NCBI GenBank assembly: GCA_040954595.2
Contig: CM082587.2
Coordinates: forward strand, 1,798,001 to 1,862,000
Direction of reading: 5' to 3'
DNA length: 64,000 nt
Source: Balanoglossus misakiensis
Taxonomy: Eukaryota; Hemichordata
Below, in pieces: positions 7,928 to 19,000 of this stretch. The position numbers and the translations under genes are program-made. Every line of letters begins with the position of its first letter. Position 1 is the stretch's first letter. The notes under the pieces were generated by a model. It worked only from the letters and a program-made list of their open reading frames with translations. It was not told the DNA's origin and searched no databases.

Positions 7928-10927
7928 TTACTGTGCCATTACTCGGACACATCCGGTATATTCATCCACTACGACCACCTTTGCAAATGGCTCGTCATCG
8001 CTGACACATATACCAAGGGGGTGTCGGACACCGTCCTGGTCACTGTCAACGCGACAGATAAAGTTCCCAATCATGTCGTACTTCATCACGCAGTGTCCAG
8101 TGTTGTTGCAGACGTACACGTAGCCGCGACTGTCAGTCGCTATGCCGGTGTGGAAATCCGTCTGACCCGGCTTCCTCTTGACGAAGTCGAAGTTGTACAG
8201 AAACTCGCCGCTCTCCGTGAAGACGCCGACGCGACTGTTGTTGCTGTCCGTAACCAAGACGTTGCCAGTTGTGTAGTCCACGGCCACGCACCACGGGTGG
8301 TTCAGCTGACCCTCTCCGCTACCTAGACTTCCAAAAGTAGCGACAGGTCGGCCGTCTAGTCGGAAAACCCGCACGCGATGAGAAGAGTGATCGACGACGT
8401 ACACTTTACCGCTGGCGTGGTTAACGGCAACACCCCTCGGGTCGGTGAGGCGACCTTTTCCGAAACACCTGACTAATTTCCAGTTTTCATCGCACACCAG
8501 CACCTGTTTGTTTCCGCCATCCGTGATATAGCAACTACCGTCGCCGTGTGACACGGCCGCGAAAAGTGGTATGCACTGCTTCGCAAACCCAGAAACACGA
8601 ACGACCCTCCGCTGCTCTCCTTCCATAGTGAACACCTGCAGTCTTTCATGTCTGGGATCGCACGCCAAAACTTCACCTTTCCTGGTCAACGCCACGCCTC
8701 GCCGAAGCCAACCCATATGTCCAACTCCGGCCTCCGTCTGTCCAAACTTATACAGCACTCCTTTGTGAGAGATGACGTTAATATAAACTGGAGACCTTTG
8801 CACTGGTTTTGAACCTACTGTCACCGAGAGTTCGTGTTCTCCTTCGGCTTCTCCATGACAACGTAAAACGAAGATGCGGTTCCCCGCTATACTATTGACC
8901 TCAACCGGCCGAACGTCACCTTTCGGAGATGTCAGCTGCGCATGTATGTCAAGAAAAGATTCAAGCATTATACGCTCACTTCGCTTTATCAATGTGACGT
9001 GAATTTCCTCCCCGATTCGTGTAAACTGTGGAATGTCACGAAGTTCGTAATCCTCGCACCGATCGTCTTCTAAAGCAGTGGTCATGGCCACCGGGGTTTT
9101 TGTGGTCACAGGTGTACTTTCTGTTGCGTGGTTTGTTAAAGAATCCATTTCTGCATCACTGGTAACGTCGGTTGTTGCTATGATAGAAGCTGTGTCTTTT
9201 TCTATGGTTTCGGCATCGGGGTATAAGACTGTCTCGGCGGTCAGCGCTATGGCAACCTTTGGTGTGACAAGTTCTGTGGAAGGGACGGTTGTTTTAGAAT
9301 GTTTTATTGTCGAGTGATCAGACTCGACGACCGTTGTCATCTGACTTTCTGGCCTAGCGTGCACAACTGCAACAGAAGGCACCGGTTTGGTCGTATTCGT
9401 TGCGCTTGATTCTGCTTCACCGAAACATATTGTGGTAGACTTTATATTGAAAGACGCTTCTGTCTTGAACACAGTTTCGGTCGATGGCTCAGTTGTGTAA
9501 ATATCATGTTCATTTGGTAAACTGTCCGCTAGTGTAAGTTTTGTTGTCGGAGATGTGTCGGAATCTGCAGAGGTTGTTTTCTCTGTAATGGAGTTCGACA
9601 CTGGAATTGTTGCAACAGTCGATACTGTTAACTCTGGATCAGGAGGAAGCGTTTCTGTTTCGCAAGTTTTCGGTTCCGGTGGACCAGTTGCACAAAATGC
9701 TACCATCGCTGCTGTTTCTGCCGTTGGAAATTCGTGCTGATCATGCATAGAAACTTGGAAACCATTTTCTCTTCGATGGATCCTGCTAGATTCCTCTGTT
9801 TGTGACTTGACGGTGTGAATAACGCCCAGGCGCTCGGATTCGCAAAAGTTATCGTACGGTTTGAACTCCGGGTAGTCGTTCGTGATTGGCGAAGAGTTTG
9901 CTTCATCAGCCAAGAGTTTGTTGACCCTAAGAGTGAGCCCTCTACGGGCGGATATCACTTGTATTTTGTCCTCACTTCGAAGGAGTGTCTCCGTCGTCTC
10001 TTTCGCGTCTGCCAAATATCTTAGCGTACTTTCACATTCTTTTAAAAGAGCTTGATTGTTTACTTTCCGAGATCCAAAGACATCTTTCAGCTGTTCCAGT
10101 AATTGCTTGCTATTTTCCTCGATTTTTCGGGTGACATCTTGAATCGCACGTCTTTTATGTGCTTCAATCTTCCTCTCTTCTTCGCGATGGCAGTTCTCCA
10201 ACGCAGTTGCCATATCTTGAACCTCGATCCGCCTGCGGCTGACTTCTTTTTCTCTTAACATGATTTTATCCATTTTTGCCGTTAGTTCTTTAGTGAAGTC
10301 GACTGCGGCAGTTTCCACGTCCACAGATTTGTGTTCAGGCTGTCTATGGTTACTCGTTGTGCATTCAAGGCAGACGGTAACATCGCAACTTTCACAGAAT
10401 AACGACAATTCGTTGTCTGAGTGTTTGGTGCAGTAAAACGGACGCTGTTCTGCACTAGTATAAGATCGCGGTTCAACCATATTTGTATGATTGTCCTCGA
10501 TAGCAACCAAAACATGCGACCTACTTGTAGAAGCGTTCCTGTGAATACAGGAGCAGGAATAGCATAATTGTACTGCGCAGTCCATACATTGATTTGTTAA
10601 GTTAATATCCTTACAAACGGTGCATCTCGGGATTGCTTCGGCGGACACACTTCCCTTCGCGGAGAGTCTTTCAGTTTCGCAGACAAGATTGGCCACCGGC
10701 TTTAACTTTTCGGCCGCTCCCATAAATTTCTGCGACGTTTGGTGTGATCGACGACACATGGGACAGTACAGTCCACCGCTTTTGTCCACAAGCGTGTCTA
10801 TACACCGTTCACAGAAACTGTGCAGACACGGCAAGATATTGGCGTCCTGGTACCACTCGAAACAAATCCCACACTCCAGAAAGTTGTCGTCAACCTCGTG
10901 TAAAAACTCAAACTCTGCCGCCGCCAT
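7928..10927 (-). CDS. Intronless TRIM-NHL protein (RING, B-boxes, coiled coil, filamin, NHL), TRIM2/3/71-like
   Basis: A single 999-codon exon. It begins MAAAEFEFL and has a complete C3HC4 RING (C19, C22, C34, H36, C39, C42, C55, C58), so E3 ubiquitin-ligase activity is expected. A B-box1-like Cys cluster spans about 100-140 and B-box2 about 161-205. A charged coiled coil covers about 205-340. A long Thr/Ser/Glu-rich, low-complexity spacer follows at about 400-625, then a filamin/Ig-like domain at about 630-720. NHL-type beta-propeller repeats run from about 720 to the end, with typical phrases such as DPRGVAVN and HPWCVAVD. This order matches TRIM2, TRIM3 and TRIM71/LIN-41, whose NHL domains bind RNA or proteins. 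The spacer is much longer than I expect for those proteins. No intron signal interrupts the frame, and the frame is undamaged, so this is a live single-exon gene rather than a dead retrocopy. Orthology to one vertebrate TRIM cannot be assigned by eye. Confidence 0.95.
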   Translation of the reverse strand: MAAAEFEFLHEVDDNFLECGICFEWYQDANILPCLHSFCERCIDTLVDKSGGLYCPMCRRSHQTSQKFMGAAEKLKPVANLVCETERLSAKGSVSAEAIPRCTVCKDINLTNQCMDCAVQLCYSCSCIHRNASTSRSHVLVAIEDNHTNMVEPRSYTSAEQRPFYCTKHSDNELSLFCESCDVTVCLECTTSNHRQPEHKSVDVETAAVDFTKELTAKMDKIMLREKEVSRRRIEVQDMATALENCHREEERKIEAHKRRAIQDVTRKIEENSKQLLEQLKDVFGSRKVNNQALLKECESTLRYLADAKETTETLLRSEDKIQVISARRGLTLRVNKLLADEANSSPITNDYPEFKPYDNFCESERLGVIHTVKSQTEESSRIHRRENGFQVSMHDQHEFPTAETAAMVAFCATGPPEPKTCETETLPPDPELTVSTVATIPVSNSITEKTTSADSDTSPTTKLTLADSLPNEHDIYTTEPSTETVFKTEASFNIKSTTICFGEAESSATNTTKPVPSVAVVHARPESQMTTVVESDHSTIKHSKTTVPSTELVTPKVAIALTAETVLYPDAETIEKDTASIIATTDVTSDAEMDSLTNHATESTPVTTKTPVAMTTALEDDRCEDYELRDIPQFTRIGEEIHVTLIKRSERIMLESFLDIHAQLTSPKGDVRPVEVNSIAGNRIFVLRCHGEAEGEHELSVTVGSKPVQRSPVYINVISHKGVLYKFGQTEAGVGHMGWLRRGVALTRKGEVLACDPRHERLQVFTMEGEQRRVVRVSGFAKQCIPLFAAVSHGDGSCYITDGGNKQVLVCDENWKLVRCFGKGRLTDPRGVAVNHASGKVYVVDHSSHRVRVFRLDGRPVATFGSLGSGEGQLNHPWCVAVDYTTGNVLVTDSNNSRVGVFTESGEFLYNFDFVKRKPGQTDFHTGIATDSRGYVYVCNNTGHCVMKYDMIGNFICRVDSDQDGVRHPLGICVSDDEPFAKVVVVDEYTGCVRVMAQ

Positions 10928-11189
10928 GATGGAATGCTACTTTTAAAACACACTGCACTATTGTATTCAGACGAGGGCACCCCCTGACATTGTTGAAATT
11001 CTTTTATTGGTGTTCCCCCTTTCACTATTTTAATATGGATTAACTGTTTTGTTTTCATTCCCATACGATTGAGACTCTGAGATTGAGTCAATAAGACATG
11101 CACGCCCTGTCAAGGTAGACATTTAAACAATACACAATTGGGAGAAAAAATAGGTGCCACTGGAACAGAGTAGTTGACCGGTGGTATTC

Positions 11190-11291
11190 AGGTCAAATCT
11201 AACTCTCTGCAGTCCTAAGTTTGACCTGTGTTTTTAGGGTTAACCATACAGGGAACAATAGTCAAATGTTGACCTATGGTTATTTGGGTCA
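11190..11291. promoter_or_regulatory. Cluster of nuclear-receptor-type half-sites
   Basis: AGGTCA occurs at 11190-11195, TGACCT at 11222-11227 and 11270-11275, and GGGTCA at 11286-11291. The last two form an everted pair with ten bases between. TGACCG at about 11175 is a weaker fifth. Four good half-sites in about 100 bases inside a 0.9-kb divergent promoter is more than I expect by chance, but function is inference. Confidence 0.35.
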
Positions 11292-11846
11292 ATGAACGTT
11301 GTACGAAACTTAAAAGAAACTATAAAAGAAATAAAATAACTTATAAGAAACTTATGGAAATAGCGCATTGTTGGAAATGACGGTTTATTGGTTGGTCGAA
11401 ATGTGCTACGGATTGTCTTCACTCCCGATTGTATCAAAGAAAAGTTCCAGGGTATTTTCACGGAATGCCACTGTGAAACTCAGGGTTACCTAGTTCAGTC
11501 CTTGACTGAAGATAATGGCAATGTACCGCGTCAAGACTGAACTGACTTGGTCTTGGATCGACGGACCAATATATCGGGATATACCGCCCTCTCTGTCGAC
11601 GTCCTTGTAATGAAATGATACAAAAAAAGAAAGGATATCCCCATTACCCATGATGCAACTTGATAGAAAATACAACTTCCTGGGTTGAAGACGAGAGCTG
11701 AACGCGAACGAATGGGTTCACTACACAGCGTGTGTTCACTCCGCCAAAACACGCGGATACCGTATAAACTGTGCGACGAACAGCTCACCTATCGTGACTA
11801 ATTGATAAAGAGACTTCGTGGGAAACTGGTGGCCATCGAGGATAAA

Positions 11847-11855
11847 ATGCTTTAA
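11847..11855 (+). promoter_or_regulatory. Two-codon upstream ORF directly abutting the HS2ST1 start
   Basis: ATGCTTTAA is followed with no gap by the ATG used here as the HS2ST1 start, so a scanning ribosome would translate two codons and terminate on the base before the main start. A second in-frame Met at 11883 offers a start that would shorten the cytoplasmic tail by nine residues. Confidence 0.5.
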
Positions 11856-11985
11856 ATGGCGTTTCTACCGTACCGAGCAGTTATGCAGACCAAATACCAG
11901 TTGATGATCGGTATACTGGTTCTGACGGCCCTCTTCTATTTGGAGTCGCAGATACAGCGGCTTGAAGTATCCTTGTCCAAAATGG
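11856..11985 (+). CDS. HS2ST1: Heparan sulfate 2-O-sulfotransferase, coding exon 1 (cytoplasmic tail, membrane anchor, stem)
   Basis: HS2ST1 is a Golgi type II membrane enzyme that moves sulfate from PAPS to the 2-O position of iduronic acid in heparan sulfate. This exon encodes a short basic N-terminus, a single membrane anchor at about residues 13-30 (YQLMIGILVLTALFY) and the start of the stem, including SQIQRLEVSLSKM. This closely follows the human LENQIQKLEESRSKL. It ends with one base of a Glu codon at a clean GTGAGT donor, and exon 2 supplies the other two bases. The start at 11856 gives a normal-length N-terminus; Met10 at 11883 is an alternative. Confidence 0.9.
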
Positions 11986-13546
11986 GTGAGTTCTCTCCCA
12001 CAGCTCCGCCGGTCAGCATGCTATACGTTGTTTTAACGGAAATAGCATTTTTTACTGCGATAATGAAGTTATACGTCGTCGTCGTCGTACTGTAGGTAAC
12101 GTCACTGTAGCAAAGGCACCGTGTTGTGAAACATACATGGGTATGAAATTGACAACACACACGGTGTCATAGCTCGCTGACAATATCCGAAGTTTATCCA
12201 CCGACTTTTCATATTTACCTTTGCCATTGTGTGTTTATGCAGTGCTATAGACACACTGGAATTTTATATGACCATAACACTAACCGTGGAAACTTCCCCA
12301 AAGCACATTTCGTCTGCCTGCACATCCCCAATTGAATTGTTCGGGTTTTACGGGGTCATGTATAAGCTTTTAGTCATTCACTGAACGAAAACCTTTGCTG
12401 GTTGCATACGGATCGAATTTCAACCACTGGGCGAAAACAAAGTGTCGCGCACGGCGGCTTCGTTTCTTTTAACCTTCCAAATCTCCCCCGAATACTCGCA
12501 TTCTCTTGACATAGTCAGGCGTACCAGTTGACCCGTTTGCTAAATTATATCCGTGCCGAGTTAAAAGGGGAGCTGAAATCGATTCGCGAAATCTTGGGCC
12601 CGACTTTTCAGTTTTTTTCTTTACAAAAGGCATTGCGAATTAATCGTGTGGAAATTCTTAGTGACTGAATCCGGAGTTATAGGATAGGCCATTTGTGTTT
12701 AACATCTAAGTAAGCCTGTTTTTCATGAGTCAGCTTACACGTAATGTCTTTTAGAAGGTCTGCATTACTAAGACGCTGGTTAGCAATTCAAGCCAGTCAG
12801 AAAAAAGGTTTGCAATGACATGGTTTTGACGCTTCCGTAGACTAGTGAAGTCAACGGATGCGCGGCTCCGAAGCAGTTGTTTTTCCTCGGACACTGCACT
12901 GCGACGTACTGTCGTTTTTTTTTTTATCATTCCAAATACAAATTTAGTTACATGAACCCTGTAAGTCGAAGATGTAATTAATGTCAAACAAGATTCATCT
13001 ATTAATCATTAAAACGAAATTAGTTTTGGGGTAATTGAATCAAGAAATGCAGTTTGGTGTCTGTGTGAGAGAAAGTGCAATCGATCAGAAAAGAAATGGA
13101 AGTGTGATTGCATATAATTCAAGTACTTTTCTTCCACGTCAAAGAAGCTTAGACTTATAAACAAATTCCTTTAGATAGATTTGCTACAGGCAGAGATTTC
13201 AACCCAGCTTCCACTTATATGGTGGCACTCCATTGATTGAAATGCAAAGACCAAGCATCATGTTACAATACAGTTGATTCCACCAAGTGGGATTGTGTCC
13301 ATGGTGAACTTTCTGTGCTTCTTAGAACATATTCAAATCTCAATGTGCACATTTTTTTTTGTAAAGTAATATCATGCGATGGCAACATGCGTAATAAATT
13401 TGACTCAACTTTCATGATATATGTCAAAATGTTATTGTACCGCAAAGAGTTAATTTTAGCATGTGTCCTACAAAATTTGGTGGGTACATGTACATGTTGA
13501 TTTCAAAATTCTCAGACAGTTAGAATTATATCTGCTTTTAATCTCT

Positions 13547-13584
13547 TCATTCATTCATTCATTCATTCATTCATTCATTCATTC
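13547..13584. repeat. (ATTC)n microsatellite
   Basis: Roughly nine uninterrupted copies of the tetranucleotide ATTC in HS2ST1 intron 1. A simple repeat, expected to vary in length between individuals. Confidence 0.95.
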
Positions 13585-16052
13585 CAATTTATATTGCTTT
13601 AAACTTTTTTTTTCAATAAAACTTGAAATTTGAATGGTTATTGTTATATTCTTATAATTTTTTTACCATATACATGTATATAGATTTTCTCTATTTCTTG
13701 ATTTTCAATTATTATGGTAGACAGGTACAAAATAAAAACAGGTGTATTTTGTGAAAACCACCCATAAAAAATCAAATTGATGATGACTTGAAAAGGCCTG
13801 AAATCAAGAGTGTATTGCTTTATTGTATTGCAGTGACAAAGACCTGCCATAGAAAATTGCTTATATTCAATCAGACAGATCCCTTACAGGGTCGTACACC
13901 AATGACCTTTGCTGTTTTTGCCACAGGGGAATTTATCCAGTAGAGTAACATCAAAGAAGCCCTCCCATCAAATGCTAGGGCCTGTGTGTGTTTGAAACAT
14001 GCCCCATCGACTTCTAAGTATTAATTTTGCCATTTGTAAATTTTCTTTCTCGGATTGTATAATTCATAAAGTTTGCCTGTGGCCGGGATTTCTCAGAACA
14101 AGTGATGCGTTGCCAATCTTGGTGGTATTGCATTGTGTCTGTGTAGAGTGGGCTGTAGTGTAATATTCTTTGTTGAGAAGTGATTGGGTTCTGTAGTACT
14201 ATTGAACTTACTCGGTTGTGTGTGTGGTTATGGGGAGGTGGGGGGTGGAGAAGAAAAAAATCACAGCCAAGCATCTGCATTTGCAATCAAATCTGATTCA
14301 ATTGTAATGTATATTAAGATCAGATGTTTCATTCAAATTACAATGTACACAGCCTTTCCAAGTGAAAAGTACAAGTAACAATATTTTCCCACTCTCTCCA
14401 AAAACAGAAAGAAAAGAAAATGGTTCTTTCTGTTATTTCAAACCAGACTGGAATATCCAGAGGTTAATTTGTACAGGCAGTTTTTAATTTCCTGAATCAT
14501 TAATTATTAATGAATCAATCACCACAACACAATTAAGACTGTTGGTTCTGTAAAAATGTTCAGAACCAATCAGTGTAATTAAAGTTAATTATTGAAATTC
14601 TTTGTCTTAGGCTAATTAAGGTAACTCCTCTGAAGAGAGCCAGTCTGGCTGACTACCACTAATAAATGAAACTTTTGCATACAAAAGCAATTGTCACTTA
14701 GCGATAGCTGGGCTAATGTAGAAATACCTGAAATAATGATCAAAACCATCGACAGGATTCAAAGACATACCACTTTGTTGAATATAATAATTTTAACCAA
14801 GGTAATTTTCACAGCAAGTTATCAGTTTGAAATTCTAAACATGACACTTGAAGTTGAATGCGTAGGCCATACCATACAAAAGTCTTGTTTCTCACAACAG
14901 TCTAAGATATTTAGCTTTTCATGTCCATTTGATTTAAACCTTGTTCCATTCCGTCGTTTCATTTTCTGTGGCTGCCACAACATTGTTTCCGGTCGAAGCG
15001 TGTTGTAAAAGGCTGGTGTGATTTGAGAGTCAAGGTGGATGGATTGGATTGGTAACACATCAGCTTGTACACAGCTCATGGTCAAAATTTCTTCAGTTTC
15101 GCAACCATGACATTCACAATATCATCAGTGTATTTCCAAGACTCCTACGGGTTTTAGTTTTATCTGAAAAAAAAACAAAACAAAGAGAATTGGCAGGTGG
15201 CATAAAATGTGAGAATCAAAAAATATATTTTATGTGGCCTGAGCATAATGCATTTAAATAGATTTTGAACAAAAGTCCTGAATACTTGTATTTTTCAACT
15301 AAAAAGCTTGAAAACGGTCTATAATATACATCCAACAAAGTATTCATGCAACTTCCTGTGAAATCCTATGGTATCCCCCACAGGTATCTTGAGGCCTTTT
15401 CAAATTACCAACATTTCTTACAAATATTCCGACAGCATGCAATCTCCTACTCAATAGCCAACTGAGGGGAAATTTGAATAATGGATAAAGTGACTTGGAA
15501 GCCATTTTACATCAAATAAATATTCATAGAGCATTGGCAAAGCTAAATATTGGGTGATATCTCTCTGGTATTTATCAAAGGCTGCATTCATACTGTGGGT
15601 AAATGTTTTAATGACGATGTCCATTTGATTTTTTTTGGTAGTAATTTCCGTTTGAGATTTTTTTTTACAGAAATTCTACATACTATTTGGTGATTTTGTA
15701 AACAGTAAAGAATGAATTGACAATGAAAGGTGCCTTTGTAAAATGATATTTTATTTCCAATTACATTTATACCACAAATTAAATTTTTGAAATCCATTTT
15801 GACATCTAAAATTCAATAAATTCACAGTTGAGACCTGTGAGGTTTAAAGCACGCTGCAGTTCACAACTGTCTAATCTCGTATGTACATTGTACCCACACA
15901 TACACACACATGTGAGGACACCGCTTAGCACACAGACTGCATAACTGTTCCTTTCAGATGAGCATTGTTTGTTTTCTAAAATGAGACCACCCTGGTGTTG
16001 AATAGATACGCACAGAGAGTGGCGGGCATTGCAACTTCACAGAGTGTACCAT

Positions 16053-16072
16053 GGGGGGGGGGGGGGGGGGGG
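16053..16072. repeat. Run of 20 guanines
   Basis: Twenty consecutive G in HS2ST1 intron 1, preceded by CAT and followed by TTTCGCGG. It can form G-quadruplex structures and is also a typical place for sequencing or assembly length error. Confidence 0.95.
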
Positions 16073-19000
16073 TTTCGCGGGGAATATGGTGGTCGTATAG
16101 CAAAAAATCCACCTAGCAAAGTGAAATAAATCAGACCTCAAAATATGAATTGTAACCATTTGAAAAGAAAACAGCCTTCTCCAGATTCGTTAGTGATGAG
16201 GGAGGCTTGGGAATTGTGTACTGACAACAGATGCCGTATCCTGGAGACCGGCACCATAATGAAGATTGGAAAATCATTTTACTGGAATATAAAAGAGGAC
16301 AGATCGGGGTCAGACTTGATTTGGAATTCAGAACAAAGGGGTTATTGGAAACTTCACTGCTTAGCTGCAAGTATTCTGTGATGTCAGCCGATGTTTCTAT
16401 CCCTTAGGCGGCCTTCTTCGACTGTAAATAATGGCTCAGAAAAGGGCATCGCTCAGATATCTCCCCCCACAGAGCGTTTCCAGATTTTTTTGTTATTTTT
16501 AATGCAGCGGAAATTATTTCCTGGTTTTTGTTGATGTCTGATTTATAAGCATGTCTTCAAGCCCCCCTCCCCCCAAACCCCACAAGTGTCATGTGATGAT
16601 TCTGCCTGTTCAGCAAGCTATAAATCGTCATTCGAACCCCAATAGATGTGTCATGATTGTCATCCATTGCTTTGAGGTTTCATCCGGTTGTCTGAATAGA
16701 TGATACCCTCCAACAAGATTATCCTGCATTTTATCATTGCAGTATTCAACCAGAAATTTACGCTTTTTTTTTACTGTCTGAGTCACCTTGAGAAATAAGT
16801 TGATCAGTTCCTGTCAGTTTCCCTCACAGCTCTTCCCCAGCATCCAAAGAAAAATAACAAGAAGGTTTGATTGGAATATTAGAGTCATCTTGTCATCATT
16901 CACTCTGCCTGTCTTGTGTAGCCAGTTCCTTTTATCCAGATATTTTACAACCATCACAAATAATGTTTTACATCCTCTCTGTAAGTTGGAGTGTATTATC
17001 TAGGGACACTAGGTGCAAGTCGATATTTTCTCGAACAAATTGTGGTGATAATCCCAGTGCAATGAAAGACCCAATTTCATGGTGTAATTTATGGCTGTTC
17101 ACAGATGGGTTTATCCTTTACTTTCTGTTCAAACTCTAAGTTGTCTTTTCCAGAAACTTTTCTGGGCGGAATTTTCTTGTTGAAGTGATATCTCTGTTTG
17201 TCGACAACTAAGGAAAGTGCCAGCAAAGTGTTTTTGTGGATTGACAGGTCATTTAAAGGCAGTCGGTTTTTATCTCACCGAGCGGCCTTCCAAGAAAAGT
17301 TTAATGTAAATTGTATAGATAAAGAAGTCCCGGTAATGGAAAAAATGCGCAGATTTGTCTCTCGCACTGCAGCTAGGAGATAACAAATTGTCGACAAAAT
17401 TCATGCAAAATCTCGGTTATCTGTCCAAACATGTAAAAGCTGACCTCTACAGTGCATGTTTAGTAACCTAGTTTTCACTATATCACAGTCTTCAAGTATC
17501 ATTCCAGTGTTAAGGGAGCCAATGCACCAGGCCAGGAATTTTCAACTTAAGTGTGCTATTTGCATTAAAGTGTGCTATTTACACTGAATTAGCTGTGATT
17601 CAGACAATCAAACTTTTCATGCATATATAGATTAGAAACTGACAAACATCCGTACTTTTAAGCATTCATCATAGGTTCATGATATGTTTGCATAATTAGC
17701 AAGCTATTTGCGTTGGGTATACAGAGAAGTACAGTTTGGGCTCAGTTAAGAGTGTTTTAGGATATCGATTTTGAAAAATGAGGCAGCAAATATAGCTTCA
17801 TCCGTTGGGTGCACACCTAACAAAAGTTCTTATTGTTACTACAAAGTGCCTTTATAAAACACTGATTTAGATTTATGTGCCGGCATAAATATCAGTAATA
17901 TACAAAATATCAGATAAATGTCTCTTTCACCATGTTTCCATTAAAACCCGCCAGATGCCTGCTCTTTATTTTAAAACCAGGAGATCTTGTTCTATCTGTC
18001 ATGGGGTATAGGCAGCTCAACATTTGTATCTATAAAATGGTGATTAAAAATGTTTAAAACATCAGCTGGCATTTTTATAGTACATGTACTGGTTATGGTT
18101 CTTTTTATACTGTGATAAAAAATCCCGATTGGAATGAAATGATCCGTACGGTCTCTCTCTATTATCTATGCTGTAAATGCACATGTACATCAGAAAGATT
18201 ATTCCGTTGAGCTATACAATTGACCTCAAAATATCTCATTGCAAATTGGCTTCATTTGTGAATTCTTTGGTTTAATTACCAGATGTCATGTGTCATAGTG
18301 TTGGCCCTGGACGGCCATGTCGAAATTCACAACTGGCACCTTCATACTACAGTTTTGGACTAGTAGATCCGATTGAAATTCATGTGATAATCTTTTCAGT
18401 TTCACCTGTTATCTGCCACAAGTCTTACATGAAGCGAGTCCCTAAAAATTGCCGATATCAGTTGATAATGGATTTTCAACAGTTGTGTATACTCACCAGA
18501 AGAGCACTTAAAAACGAGCCAACGTGTATATGCATCATTAGAAACAGAGGAGCCATTTCCCAAACACTCTCTGAAACAATTTCGTCCTTATGTTTGGCAA
18601 GGCAAGATGGATTTTACTTGAAAATCAGTGTCATTTAGAGTAACGTGAGCAGACAGGTCGGTGCCAAGTTGCAGTCGGAGTAGTGTGATGGTTTTGTTCG
18701 TCAGTGCTAAGTGGCTAGTGTTACCAATTTGACAGCTATTTAAGAAACAACTTTTAGAGGTTTCTATTGGTGCCTGTGTGTTTCTACACATTCCAGATGA
18801 TCAGCCAGATGTATCAGCAGATCACCCAAGATTTGATTGCTGGTCACATGTTAGTTTGGTGTTTGGTTTCTCCAGTAATTGACCATCAAGCTCAGGTACA
18901 TGTGCCTGTCCCTTCCAACAATCTGTTCCACCCTCTGTCAGTGTGGTAGAATCCTAACTTCTTCTCTGTCAGGACCCCCTCCCCAATTCTCAGCACATAA

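Larger units (their letters stand above)
10928..11855. promoter_or_regulatory. Divergent intergenic region between the TRIM-NHL gene (minus) and HS2ST1 (plus)
   Basis: The two start codons face away from each other across 928 bases, so this region probably contains both promoters. The TRIM start lies in CATCATGGCGGCGG (around 10927), again a YY1-like ATGGCGGC. A group of nuclear-receptor-type half-sites lies at 11190-11291 (listed separately). No TATA box was recognised on either strand. The whole interval lacks a convincing reading frame. Confidence 0.6.

Noticed and set aside
7922-8326. 134-codon plus-strand frame opposite the TRIM NHL region, and similar frames at 6662-7012 and 9078-9317
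   Set aside because: They are mirror frames of well-supported minus-strand coding sequence, caused by its codon use.
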